From positions 992,001-1,056,000 of the forward strand of contig JAGTJL010000010.1 of the NCBI GenBank assembly GCA_020746875.1: a stretch of 64,000 bases of DNA. Direction: 5' to 3'. The stretch is from Rhexocercosporidium sp. MPI-PUGE-AT-0058. Taxonomy: Eukaryota; Ascomycota; Leotiomycetes; Helotiales. A program made the position numbers and the translations under genes. Below the pieces are notes generated by a model. It was not told the DNA's origin and searched no databases. It saw nothing but the letters and a program-made list of their open reading frames with translations. Below are positions 44,801-55,786 of the stretch, piece by piece (positions within the stretch are counted from its first letter, which is position 1; each line of letters opens with the position of its first letter).

Positions 44801-46858
44801 CCCATCCAGTCTCGAGATGAATTTTACCAAAAGCGAAAAGCGAAAAGCGCTTCCTTCGCCGAATACAGTGTACCGGCTCGCTAGACGACAGTGCCTGTTG
44901 TACCACGAAATGGAACCGTAATGTGGCAGCCCAAGATGATTGCAACAGCAACTTGTAGATGGCAGCTAACCGGTCTCTACTCTATATTTAGAGGTAACCC
45001 ATTAATGTTGCCATCCGATGCCGGATAGCCCACACAATCGTATGTTCCGAAATAACTCATATTCCATCGGCGAATATGGAAGGGGAATTGGAAGGGGACC
45101 TGCACATCAAGGTAGATCTAAATCTTGCTAGGTAGTCGCATCGCATCGCTTGTAGTCTTCTGATGATTTCTGCGATCTGAGAGTAATGATGTGGCGTCCC
45201 AAATATGCAACTACGGGGGTTGTGCTATCATTTGAGCATGGGTTGATGCACGCAAGGTACTGTTCGTTGCCAACTTTAACCAAAAGCCGGAGATTGAAAA
45301 GTTTGGATCATCACAAACAGCTCATGAGATCTGCCCTAGCAAAACTTCCGTGCGCACGACTTCCTTGCCTACTGAACTGGGCAGGTCATTGTTGGCCGAG
45401 CCCCTCAGGTGGCCCGGTCCATGATCCATCCCGTCTTTTCCCCAGGAAATCAAAGCAAAAAGATCTGCTGGGCACGAATTGACCGCTTATACTTCAACGA
45501 TACCCATGGATATTTCCCAGTGAAGGGTATTTGCTCATTTTCAAACCAACTTCGGAAATCAACAGCACCAATGCAGCATCATCGTGCTTAACAAGTGCAC
45601 GAGTGGAGGGTACTTGCCTCCAAGAACAGAGCTGACAAGATTTTCAGAAAACAAATTTACCATGCGTTCGATAATGACCGGGAAGCAATCCTATTGACCC
45701 CGGATGCAACGTCCTTTCACGTTCCGCGGCCATTTCGGGAAGCTGCAGATTGGCAACTTCGACGCACGGAGTTTTGAGTACGGAGACGAGCCCGATCGCC
45801 GGATTATTGGTTATGACTAATAACAACATGCATGTAAGCCAGAAATTCTATGGTTGAGATATGTGTAGCTTGTAAGAGTGAAAAGGCTTGAGCGCTGAGT
45901 GATTTATGATGAACAAGAGGCGTCCTCCTTGAAGGAAAGAAGGGGGTTGAAAAGTCGAGGGTAGTAACGAAGTAATTAAGCGACATCGACGTGAGACGGG
46001 CCATTCCGATATCTGCGGGAAAACCCCATGGGGATCCTCATCTGCTTCAACCGAGTTTGAGATATCACGGGAAATTTGATCGCTTGAAAATGCAGTCAAC
46101 TTACGGATAGGTCAGGGGTTTGCCGACAGCGGTCTATGCATCTGTCCTCGTGTAGAATTGGCCATGCCTAGCGTAGACAGTCTGATTGTTGTGTAGCAAG
46201 GAACCTCAGCCAATATTCACACAAAATTTAACAAGCCCGACCTATGGCATCACTTGATGCAATGATCCAAGTACACCATTTTTAACAGGGAGCGGCTGGT
46301 ATTAACCGCCTACAGACAAATTGTGAGGGAATATCCCCATATCTCCTGTTCTCCACATACGCAACTCATTCAGCCTATGCAGGTCCCCAGCTGCTTCTTA
46401 TCGTGACCTTATCCTTGATGCACACTCTGTTCCAGAATGGGAATCCGCTGTCTCCCATATGTGAGTGGCAAAATGCAGTGCAGCTCGAGGGGATTTCAGA
46501 CGAGTCTATTGGATTTAGAGCAGGCTGTGGCGTTCTGATGCCGTTCAAGAGCACGGCCACTTCTGCCGGAGCCTTGCAAGTCTTTTTAACACCCCATGTT
46601 CCAGATCCTGACAGGAGCAGGTACTTGAACTCGATGCAAAATCTCGTGCAGAAAGTGCTGAACGTTGTACATCCTGGACGCCCATCGATCTTTCCCCTAT
46701 TGGCGATCATCTATATCTCTGCCCTGTTGGCCTAAAGGTAGCTTCTTCCCGAAAGTCAAAAAAGATTAAAGCACTGCCTCGAAGCTTCAAATAATATCTC
46801 TCGAAAACACTGCTGGAAAGCTCGAAGAACAACTGTGATTGGGGTAACAACAAAGACG
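41858..46858. other. Gene-poor stretch of about 5 kb
   Basis: Apart from one possible small cysteine-bearing protein (42970-43179, listed separately), I see no gene here. Open frames are short, start without context and carry no motifs. Parts (43600-45150) are moderately AT-rich. No transposon ends, long terminal repeats or recognisable transposase fragments were identified by eye. Confidence 0.45.
42970..43179 (-). CDS. Possible small CxxC protein
   Basis: Not recognised. A single ATG-started frame of 69 residues contains CAVCRKHWKG near the start and YCPRCD near the end, with further Cys in KKECDS and LEECRS. Two CxxC pairs at both ends of a helical, charged middle (KAAEATIHRYMRDR) would suit a small zinc-binding fold, which is why it is kept. 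The lack of a signal peptide argues against a secreted effector. It lies alone in a gene-poor region; a chance frame is quite possible. Confidence 0.35.
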   Translation of the reverse strand: MCNISFAVCAVCRKHWKGQKKECDSMKAAEATIHRYMRDRALEECRSRHTYKHYTPLYCPRCDPLSSLY

Positions 46859-48535
46859 ATGCATATACTCAAGAGACAAAGATTTCCTGGGATGCCAGAG
46901 CCGCCGGTGTTTTCGGATCCCAACGCGGACCAGGGCAACAAGATTCTTGCTATCACCAGCTCATTCACGGCATTTGCTTGCCTTGTGGTCATGATGAGAC
47001 TGTATGTCAGGGCTTTCCTGTTGAAGACTGTGGGAGCTGATGACTACGTAATGATTGTTGCCATGTATGTATTCCTCACTGGTCATGTCGTCTCCAATTG
47101 ACAATCATTAGGGTCTGTTCTGCGGGCACCTTGGCGTGTTTTGTTGGTGAGGTCTACAACGGCGTTGGGCATCACATCACTCATCCAATGTTATTTGTAA
47201 ACATGCAGACCATCGCCCATTGGTCTTGGTTCCATGCTATCATCAATGTGACGGGAGTTTCGTGCGTAAAAATATCAGTCGGCCTTTTCCTGCTCAGACT
47301 AGTACAGGGCAAATGGTACAAGGTAACCAATTCCAACTTGGGTCCCCTTTGCAGAGACTAACTGTCTCCAGCGGATTCTCGTGGGATGGGTCATTTTTAT
47401 CATAGTTTTCTCAGTAGCGTCCTTAGGAACGTTGTAAGTTTCCGAGTCTTCGCAAGTCGAATGGTATGCTGACTTCATACAGGATTTTCCAGTGTCTTCC
47501 AGTCAATGCTGCATGGGACTTCATGCTCCGATTCGACCCCAAAACAAAGTGTTATAGCACTTCTGTATACAGAAGCATAGGTTTATTTAACGGGGGTAAG
47601 TCGGAACGTTGGTCCTAAATGCTGATTCTAATTGTGTAAATTCATAGCAATCAACATCTTTACCGATCTTCTGTTTGCAACTTTGCCGATTCCAGTCATC
47701 CTGGCGTTGCAAATCAATATCCGAACAAAAATTTCGTTGATATGCATTTTGAGTCTCGGGTACTTGTAAGTGTGAGCCATCCCAAGCTGAGTCTAAACTG
47801 ACAGTGCATCGCAGCGCATGTGCAGCAGCATTAGTGAGAGAAGTTCTCCTCGGGAGATTCTTCACGGACCCAGATCCGTTCTTGTAAGCCGTCTAGATTG
47901 CACCCAGAAGAGATCATGACCTAATCGCTCAATAGCGAATATTCTCTTCAACTATGGAGCGAGTAAGACCACCCTATCCGACATGACAATTCGATCGAAG
48001 CAAAATCTAACATAAATCCAGTATCGAAATGAACACCGGTATATTGGCAGCTTGCCTACCGTCACTCAGACCACTTTTCGCTTCCATGCTTGAGACTGCA
48101 AGTACACTAAAGCTTTCTGGGTTACGTGGCAAGAAGAACGGCCTTGGGGGAAGCTCTCATGGCCGCTATTATCTTCAAGAAGATGACTTGAAAATGAGCC
48201 CCATTAGGTCACGCTCGACGACCGCTCTTGGGAACAAAGGCTACAAAATTACAGTCATCGGAGGAGGTAGGATGTCACCAGAGGATCCCAAAGTCTATCG
48301 GCAACCAAGTCTGGCGAGTAGCGGACCCACGTCAAAGTTGGAGCAGAGTATCACAGAAAATGACAGCGGGAGTGAAGACAATATGATGGTCCCAATGCCG
48401 TTGCCCTTACAAGGGAGGGAAAGAGCGTATTTGGCACGAGAAAGGGAACAAGAGCGAGAACGCGAACGCGCAGAAGGACCAAAAGAGCGACCGAAAGGCA
48501 TATTGAGAACGACAGAGGTAGTGGTCTCCAGATGA
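46859..48535 (+). CDS. Fungal rhodopsin-fold integral membrane protein (SAT4/Pth11-like)
   Basis: A seven-helix membrane protein of the large fungal SAT4/Pth11-related family; members have been linked to surface sensing, but most have no known ligand. The first ATG is at 46859; a later one at 46892 gives MPEPPVFSDPNADQGNK, nearer to typical family starts. Seven or so exons are needed. Seen in order: ILAITSSFTAFACLVVMMRLYVR (helix 1, shortened here), KTVGADDYVMIVAM, WFHAIINVTGVSCVKIS, ILVGWVIFIIVFSV, FQCLPVNAAWDF, INIFTDLLFATLPIPVIL, then DPDPFFEYSLQLWS and MNTGILAACLPSLRPLF, which are the family hallmarks. The long cytoplasmic tail (~165 residues) ends in a REREQERERERAEGPKER stretch. Exon joins agree with short introns; the CFEM domain found in some Pth11 relatives is absent. 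Confidence 0.88.
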
Positions 48536-49577
48536 TTGAGAACTCATGTTGAGAAAGGCGTCTGGGAAAATTGTGCCGTGGAGCTCGAGACAGGATAATT
48601 TTTCCCTACTGAAAAACTGCCACTCTTTCGATTTCTTGTGGAGTTCCTGGAAAATGGATCTACTTCGGCGATAACTGGAATGGGCATGGCTTTTGCTCGT
48701 ATGAATCTATGATACCACTGCTGTTGTTTTTACGAATCTTGTAGAATAAGAAAACGTTCAGACCTTGTTTGAATGTCTAAGAGATGCAAGTGATACCAAA
48801 AGCATCAACTTTGTGCAGGTTGGACATCCGAACTCCGGCTCCTCAGTCGATTGGCCAGGAGACAAGGGCAGGAAAATTTCTCATCTGCACCTGTTCAATT
48901 TCTCTTGAATCTATACTCACGGACCGTCACTTGGATGTCCCAGGACTGCAGTATAGATTGGAATACAATGGTCCAGTCGTCTCTTCTCCTGCTCGCCAGC
49001 TGGAGACCGAGTTTAGTTCGGTAGGATTCCGAGATGGTGTGCCGCACAGAATGCGGGTTGCAGATTGACGACTGTGCACAGCCGTGTGACTTTGATTTTG
49101 CTGGGGCACTGGGGGCAGTTGTCGTACAACAGGCGAATGCGGCACATCCAAGACTCAGTGCAGGAAGATTCATGGGATGGAATCAAAGCGTGCATGTCTG
49201 TAGCTGATGACAACACCATGACAATATCACACCTAACGCCACCAGAAACATTACAAATCCTGTAGGTATTGGGGGGGCCCAGAATTTCCTTTTGGAATGT
49301 CTCAAGATTCTTCATAGACATGTCTTGTCTTATCTTTTTCTCAAGTCGTACAGTACAGTAACTCCCCGTTACCTCCCCTTGAAGATCTAACTGTAATGGG
49401 TCAAGCAGCTGCCAGTCAGCGTTAGGGCTGACGACCAGCTTCAAGAAGTCAAGCAGCCAGGTCTAGACCAGCAAGGATGTGTACGGAGGTAGACGTTTTG
49501 CATCCTACCATAGGGGGTATCATTGCTTTGCTCATAACGCCAAGATCACCCAAAGATGCAATTTGCGCAACTGCACA
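48536..49577. other. Intergenic
   Basis: About 1 kb. Overlapping frames on both strands at 48784-49444 lack ATG context or motifs and are not proposed as genes. Confidence 0.45.
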
Positions 49578-50609
49578 TTAATCTGAATCGTAATCCACCA
49601 AACCAACGGCTCCTGGCTTCTTAGTTGGAGCATCGTCCGGCTTTGACCTCTTTCTCTTGACACCTGTCAAAATGGGAGAAGCTTTCGGTATTGTCAATCG
49701 ACTGTCTGCAAGGAATGGGTCTATCGCTGCTCGGGTATTGCCACGAATTTCTGCTGCGAAGGCTGCAGTTTTCTGCTTTGCAAGATTTTCTGCTTCCTGC
49801 CGTTTCGATAGCTTCGTCTTCTTCGCGTTAGAATTCGGCCTGGGATCCTCGTGCTCGAAAAGGGGTTTGGAAATGGCCCTGTCCACAACACCATTTGAAT
49901 CAACTTCACTGAAGTCGACGAGACGGGCTCTCCGTGCGTCGTCTTCATGCTCTGGCAATAGATCCAGTCCAAGGCTCATCTTGTCCTGCAATGAAGCTGC
50001 AATTCCTGCGCTCTTGTCTCTCTCCTTTCGGCCCACTCGAAATGCATTGCGCAACCTCTTATTCTGCTCATACGGATCATCCCATTGTTTCTCAGACAAC
50101 TCCTGCAATTCTTCGAGCCGTTTCTTGCTGTACTGTAGCCTCTTCTTGTCCTCTATCTTTCCTTCAAGAGATGCAAATGCATTGTCTCTAAGTGCTTCCC
50201 TTTCTGCTTGTGTCAGGATTTTCACGTCCCCTTCCTCCACTTTATCTTCCCCTAGATCCCGCTTCCTTGCTCCTTCTGTGACTACGTAGGCCGTGTTCTT
50301 GGGATCCGTACGGATTTCAATCCAGCCACCGCAGGCAACGTGCTTCATCCGGAAACTGAAAATAGGCGTCGTGAAGTATTTGCCGACTTTCTTCTTCTCT
50401 GCATTGAACCGCACACCTTGCCCAATGATCGTAGGTTTTGGGCAATTTGTACACCAGATCGGATATGGCATTTCGAATCGAACAGTGAGAATTCCTTGGG
50501 ATATCTTGTTTGCTCGGCCCCCTAGAGCGTGTTTCCCATGTAGCTGGTTACCACTCATCAATCCCTCCTGATCAGGAGGGACATAACGTCCCATGTTGAA
50601 ACCCTGCAT
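49578..50609 (-). CDS. CWC16-family splicing factor (Saf4/CCDC130)
   Basis: CWC16 proteins (Yju2, Saf4/CCDC130) join the spliceosome around the first catalytic step. A single exon encodes 343 residues. The conserved N-terminal domain reads MQGFNMGRYVPPD, HGKHALGGRA, ILTVRFEMPYPIWCTNCPK, GVRFNAEKKKVGKY and IFSFRMKHVACGGWIEIRTD. Of the two Zn ligand pairs, the first is CTNC; the second reads HVAC, with His where CxxC is usual in animals. A coiled coil (about 165-200, rich in Lys/Glu/Leu) and a basic tail with KRKRSKPDD and VDYDSD at the end follow. The gene is divergent from the SPF30 gene, with 319 bp between starts, and both are splicing factors. Confidence 0.93.
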   Translation of the reverse strand: MQGFNMGRYVPPDQEGLMSGNQLHGKHALGGRANKISQGILTVRFEMPYPIWCTNCPKPTIIGQGVRFNAEKKKVGKYFTTPIFSFRMKHVACGGWIEIRTDPKNTAYVVTEGARKRDLGEDKVEEGDVKILTQAEREALRDNAFASLEGKIEDKKRLQYSKKRLEELQELSEKQWDDPYEQNKRLRNAFRVGRKERDKSAGIAASLQDKMSLGLDLLPEHEDDARRARLVDFSEVDSNGVVDRAISKPLFEHEDPRPNSNAKKTKLSKRQEAENLAKQKTAAFAAEIRGNTRAAIDPFLADSRLTIPKASPILTGVKRKRSKPDDAPTKKPGAVGLVDYDSD

Positions 50610-50928
50610 GATGGCAGGCTCTCTGGCAGATGTGTGCTTTTGACTTTGGTGTTGTCGTTGATTCCAGGTGATGACAGGAGGAACTCCTGATGGAAGTAGC
50701 CTTGCTTACAAATCATATTCCACTTATCGGATTTCGCCCTAGTCATTGTCCTTGGCTTCAATCCACGACCACTTCACATCAGGCTGCTCTGTCACTACCC
50801 AGTCGAACCCAAATCATTCCTTTTGAAAACCACAAAAAGCAGCCTCATATTTGCGCGAAACGGTATCTCCCTATTCCGAAAAGAATATACAAATCTCGGG
50901 ACCGAGGCAGCACCAAGCACCGGCCAAA
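50610..50928. promoter_or_regulatory. Shared divergent promoter region, CWC16 / SPF30
   Basis: The 319 bp between the two start codons must hold both promoters and leaders. No clear TATA box or defined factor site was identified. Shared control is inferred from the arrangement alone. Confidence 0.4.
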
Positions 50929-51903
50929 ATGGGTAGTGAAATTGCCGCTTTCGAAAATGAGATTAGAGAGTACAGGTTACAGGTTTGATATCCCCATTTC
51001 CAGCTCCTCGGTACAGTTTCTAACTTGAATTAGCTGGAGACAGTCCAACTGGGCCTCGACGCTGATCCTGACAGCGCAGAGCTTCAGGAATTAAAGGCTG
51101 AACTCGAACAAGTCATCTCCCTCACCGAAGCAGCGATCGCAGAGCTAAAGCCCTCTTCAGCCCCAGCAGTAGGATCAAAGAAGTCACAAGATCCGCCAGT
51201 GAAGGAAAAGTGGTCTCGAGAGAATCACCCGGCTTTCAAGAAGTCGAATGCCCCCACTCCGACCGAGGAAGCCGATGCTCCTATGACTTTCAAAGTGAAT
51301 GATACAGTAATGGCAAAATGGCACTCGGGTGACAAAGGGTTCTATCCAGCACGGATCACGTCTATTACGGGTTCTTCTACAAATACAGTCTACATTGTCA
51401 AGTTCAAGAGTTATGACTCAACAGAGACTCTGAGAGCCAAGGATATCAGGCCCATGGTCAATGCAAACAAGCGGAAAGCTGATGGCACACCAGTCATTGC
51501 TTCATTGCCATCTCCCCCGGTGAATTCGAACGTTATTTCGGCGGCAGCGGACATCAATCCAGAGCTAGCACACCAGACCAAGCGGGAGCCCAGTAAGGTC
51601 AGTGATGGTCCTATTCGACCGGCCAAAGTTCCCAAAAAGATCAAAGCAAACAAGGAATTGGAAGCTGGTAAATCAAAGTGGCAGGACTTTGCGGCAAAGG
51701 GCAAATTTGGGAAGGCGACAAAGAAGGACAGCATGTTTCGCACGCCAGACGGCGTCAATGGTAGAGGTAAGTTGCGCAAATCTCCTAGTGTGGAAATCGC
51801 TAAACTGTTGACAGTTGGTTTCACGGGTTCTGGCCAGAGTATGCGAAAAGATCCAACTCGCAGTCGTCACATCTACCAAACCAACGGCGATGAGGAGTTT
51901 TAG
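50929..51903 (+). CDS. spf30: Tudor-domain splicing factor SPF30/SMNDC1
   Basis: SPF30 binds symmetrically dimethylated arginines of Sm proteins through a Tudor domain and helps assemble the tri-snRNP. Exons 50929-50982, 51034-51766 and 51815-51903 encode 291 residues. The N-terminus starts MGSEIAAFENEIREYRLQ and continues as a coiled coil after the first splice (LETVQLGLDADPDSAELQEL). The Tudor core is at about residues 105-155: FKVNDTVMAKWHSGDKGFYP, ARITSI and YIVKFKSYDSTETLRAKDIR. The C-terminal part has KSKWQDFAAKGK and, joined by the 48-nt intron, GRVGFTGSGQSMRKDPTRSRH, both typical of fungal SPF30. The first intron (51 nt) uses the weak donor GTTTGA but keeps phase. Confidence 0.93.
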
Positions 51904-52303
51904 ATTTAGATGGGAGTTTCGGCGGAGCAGAATGGGTTTTTGCAAGTATTAGGCGTTGAGGCGAGGAGTCATGGTCCCAATCCACAGAGTTTTGCGCAGC
52001 ATGGCAACGGAGGCTAACATTGGCTGTTCATTCCTTTACAGTATCAGGGGCGCAAGCATAGAGCAATGAATGAACGTACTCCCACAACCCATGTTGAATG
52101 CATGTCAAGAGACCAGGCTAAACTTTGAGATTTCGATAGGAACCGAATGCATTCCCAGAAAGGAGGCGGATCAGCGTGGTTTGTTTGGATCAATCGCCCG
52201 ATAGCGAGATCTTGGGAAGGTAATTTTGGGCTATGGAAGTGGCCGGAAAGCGCTCCACGGGTTTCTGTGCATGCAAATCGGACCGGTACCGAATTTACCC
52301 CAG
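51904..52303. other. Convergent 3' flanks of SPF30 and IND1
   Basis: About 400 bp between convergent genes; nothing recognisable. Confidence 0.5.
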
Positions 52304-53384
52304 CTACCTACTAAATAGCTCTATCTTCGCTCCAACCGCCTCAGCGATCCCCATAAATGCTTCAGCTCTGTCACTTTCTGGCTCAGCAACAACGGTTGGT
52401 TTGCCCCTGTCAGCATCATCACAGATACTGGCATGTAATGGTATATCTCCCAGAAAGTGGATCCCATGCTTCTCGCAAGCATGCGTTACTCCCGAATGTG
52501 ACCCAAAAATATGCGTACTGTTGTGACAATGCGGGCAAGTAAATAGTGACATGTTTTGGATCATCCCTAGGATTGGTGTCTTGATCGTCTTGAACATATT
52601 GATACCTTTCACGGCGTCCTTAAGAGCAATGTCTTGGGGCGTGGAGACAATAATTGCACCTGAATTGTGTAAGCGCACCTCTTGGTCAACATTTAAAGAC
52701 GTACCATCGAGAACTATCTGCTGAGTGATAGTCAATTGCGTATCTCCTGTTCCAGGTGGCAAATCCAGTACCAGGATATCCAATCCTCCCCAATCAACTT
52801 CGTGTAAAAGCTGTTGTAAAGCTTTCATCACCATGAGGCCACGCCATACCACTGGAGCTGCATCGCCAACCAAGTACCCCATCGACATGGACTTGACGCC
52901 ATAATTCGAGAGCGGAATGAGTTGATTGTCTGCCAGCCATCAGACACGTCCATTCTCATACAAGATTATTCACCAACTTTCAGATAGTCGAGGTTCGCCA
53001 GAGAGGTTAAGAAGGGTTGGTATTGAGGGCCCGAAGATATCTGTGTCGAGGATCCCACTTCGAAGGCCGCGTCTTGCGAATGCGAGGGCAAGGTTGACTG
53101 TAACTTCTTAGAAAATGCTTTAATAATTACAGATATATCATACCTGCGATCGTTGATTTTCCAACGCCTCCCTTCGCAGAGGATACTGCAATTACTTTCT
53201 TGACGTTTTTGATGCTTCGTCGTTCGGGTAAACCGCGCTGCATGCGCGGAATCGTGCCTGTCCGTGGCAACCCCTGTTATTGGAAATTAGCAAAGTCCAT
53301 ACAGACACTATCATGGAGCTTTTAACATACCAAAGGGTTCTCATGTTGCAAATAACGAAACGTCGAGAATAACCGCGGCTTCAT
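52304..53384 (-). CDS. ind1: Mitochondrial Fe-S P-loop ATPase IND1 (NUBPL)
   Basis: IND1/NUBPL is a Mrp/Nbp35-class scaffold that delivers Fe-S clusters to respiratory complex I in the mitochondrial matrix. Five exons on the minus strand (53331-53384, 53144-53273, 52978-53097, 52705-52929, 52304-52659) sum to 294 residues. The N-terminus [18 protein letters not shown] is basic and suits a short import signal; [19 protein letters not shown] is the family entry. Motifs: [20 protein letters not shown] (deviant Walker A with the signature Lys), [34 protein letters not shown] and the cluster-binding CxxC in [14 protein letters not shown]. Its start is 147 bp from that of BFR2 on the other strand. 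Confidence 0.95.
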
Positions 53385-53531
53385 GTTTACTTTGCACCGT
53401 TGGACGAAAGCTTTGGAGCTCTTAATGCTTGACAGCGGCCGCTAGCGCGTCAGAATTTCGGTGGGGGAACGAAATAATTTCTGGCAGACTTTTGGAGAAC
53501 AAACTGCAAATAATTCTTGTCGCCGTACAGT
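53385..53531. promoter_or_regulatory. Short bidirectional promoter, IND1 / BFR2
   Basis: Only 147 bp separate the divergent start codons of a complex I assembly factor and a ribosome biogenesis factor, so transcription must start close to both. It includes a GC-rich GCGGCCGC site at about 53438-53445. No defined factor site is claimed. Confidence 0.45.
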
Positions 53532-55354
53532 ATGAAAAAATCAAAGACCTTTGCCCAGCATATTGCTGAGTTGGATGTCCCTACAGCAAAAGGTATCTTT
53601 CTTGTATATCTCAATGAGTAGGAGCAGAGTCTAACGCAGCGCAGATTTTGATCCAGAAGAGGATGCCAAAGCCCAAAGTACGGACAGCAGTGGTTCTGAG
53701 GAGAGCGAGGATGATTTAGCTGGTACTGAGCACTACGTCAAAGTCGGGTAATTGCATCTAATATTCGGCAGTAGGTCTTTGCTGACTGGATTATAGCAAG
53801 AGCAAGCTAAGAAAATCAGAAGAAGTTGCCCTTGGACCTGAATATTCTGGATCGCGAATCAGCCGGGAGGCTTTGCTCAACGGTGATGACGACAATGACG
53901 ACAACGACGAGGAAGAGGATGCTTCTGGATCCGATTCAGAGATAGAGGACGAACAGGAGGCTCGTTTCGCAGACCCGGAAGTCTCGGGTTTGGATATGGA
54001 CATTGGTGAAGAGGGGGATATCGATAGCGACGACGCATTCGGAGAAAGCGACGAGGAAAAGTTCAAGGACTTCACATTTCGAGGAAGCGGCAAACCGAGG
54101 GAACGGTCTGAAAACAAGAACAGGCCGACTGCATCAGACTTCATGTCTGATAGCGAGGAGGATGGCAATGGTGTGGATCTGAATGGGGACAACTCCGACG
54201 GGCAGGAGACTGATGAAGACATGCTGGATGCTTCCGATCAACACCCAGATGATTCGGATTCTGATGGGGGGTCTGACGATGGACATGCCGAGGATGATGC
54301 TGAGGATGACGAGGAGTCAGAATCTGACGAGGATGCGCAAAGTGAAGAAGATGAGGACGAGGACGAAAGTCGCGCCGAGCTTCGCAAAATCATGGGCGAG
54401 GAACAACAGAGTGTCGTAGCATCTATCACCCAAGCAGCCAAGGCAGATGCCGCCAAGGGCAATGCAGTCAAAGAGCAGAGGAAGGCTTTCGACTCCCTTC
54501 TAAGTGTCAGAATGGTCCTACAAAAGGCGCTCATTGCTTCAAATTCAATGTCTACGGTCGAGGAGAAGGGATCAGAGGACTCCGCAAATCAGCCATATGA
54601 GGCGGCAGAGGAAGCTGCCATCAAATTATGGAATACTCTCGACGGTCTTCGAAATCAACTCTCCCAGGCAGGCGGTGCCAAAACAGGTCGAAAGCGAAAG
54701 CGCGGTATCGACCTGTCTACTTCTTCATCCGACATCTGGGACAGGATGCAAGCCTCCGAAGTTGCCATGATCGATACCCGGCAAACCACACTCGAGAAAT
54801 GGTCTTCCAAAGTCAGAGGCACGACCTCCTTGCCCATCTCAAGAAAGCTCAACCCATCAGCACCTCAACAATCCATCACCTCAGTCCTTCAAGACCAACT
54901 CGCTAGCTCAGAACATCTCATTCAAAAGACTAAAATCCCACGAGCTTGCGCCCCGGTTCAACGAGATGCCAAACTCACCGAAGATGCAGATATCTACGAT
55001 GACGGGAACTTCTACCAGATGCTATTGAAAGAGCTCGTTGATCAAAGACGTGTCGAGTCGTTGACTGCCCCTGCGGCCGGAAAAGCGTTGCAGTGGACTG
55101 CAGTGAAGGAAGTCAAGACGAGGAAAAATGTAGATACTAAGGCTAGCAAGGGACGGAAGATGCGATTTACCGTGCATGAGAAACTGCAAAATTTCATGGC
55201 ACCAGAAGACCGGACGTCGTGGAGGCCAGAGGCTGTGGATTTGTTCTTTGGGAACTTGCTAGGCCAGAAGATGAATTTGGGTGAGGAGGATGATGAGGAT
55301 GCTGAGATGGAGGATGAAGTCGACCCGATGGAAGCGTTGGTATTTGGATCTTAG
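53532..55354 (+). CDS. bfr2: Ribosome biogenesis protein BFR2 (AATF/Che-1, TRAUB family)
   Basis: BFR2 acts in the small-subunit processome in the nucleolus. Exons 53532-53592, 53645-53747 and 53797-55354 encode 573 residues. Seen in order: MKKSKTFAQHIAEL, GPEYSGSRISREALL, a long acidic region (about residues 85-225, runs of D/E with Ser), the AATF leucine-zipper-like domain (ESRAELRKIMGEEQQ; RKAFDSLLSVRMVLQKALIA), then TTLEKWSSKVRG and the TRAUB domain (YDDGNFYQMLLKELVDQRR; GRKMRFTVHEKLQNFMAP; LFFGNLLGQK). The order and length fit the family. Both introns are about 50 nt and restore phase. Confidence 0.95.
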
Positions 55355-55786
55355 ACGGTACTGCACGAATGAAGATATATCACGTATAAATTTCTGGCTA
55401 CAGCGTGTGCAATTTCGTGACATTCTATAGCATTGTCTAAGCAACATTCTCCGTGCTCCAGCGATGGGAGCGCCGAAGACGCTAGGATCTCGGTAGCAGC
55501 GCTGTTAAAGCGAACCCCTATATCTCGTTTCACAGGTAAAAACGTCATCCTAAATATCAACGTGTATTAAACAGTCACTTTCTTTTCAAATTGCGTGCCA
55601 ACAACCCAGGGAACTTGTCAAACTTGATCGTTTCCACTGCGTAATTCTCCATACTTCGGACTAACTACTTGGTGAAAACTCATCACAACTCCCTCAACGA
55701 TGCACCACCCACCTCAACCCGACCCACAAAACCTACATGTCCAATAAAAAGCCTACCTTTCCCGTTCAACCATGTCCACTCACTCC
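55355..55786. other. Convergent 3' flanks of BFR2 and the subtilase
   Basis: About 430 bp with no gene or repeat recognised. Confidence 0.5.

Noticed and set aside
46375..46735. Overlapping frames of about 110 residues on both strands
   Set aside because: Neither shows homology signs; antisense pairs of equal length are typical of chance frames.
49013..49444. 143-residue minus-strand frame
   Set aside because: It starts at TTG, not ATG, with no recognisable domain and no upstream exon found.
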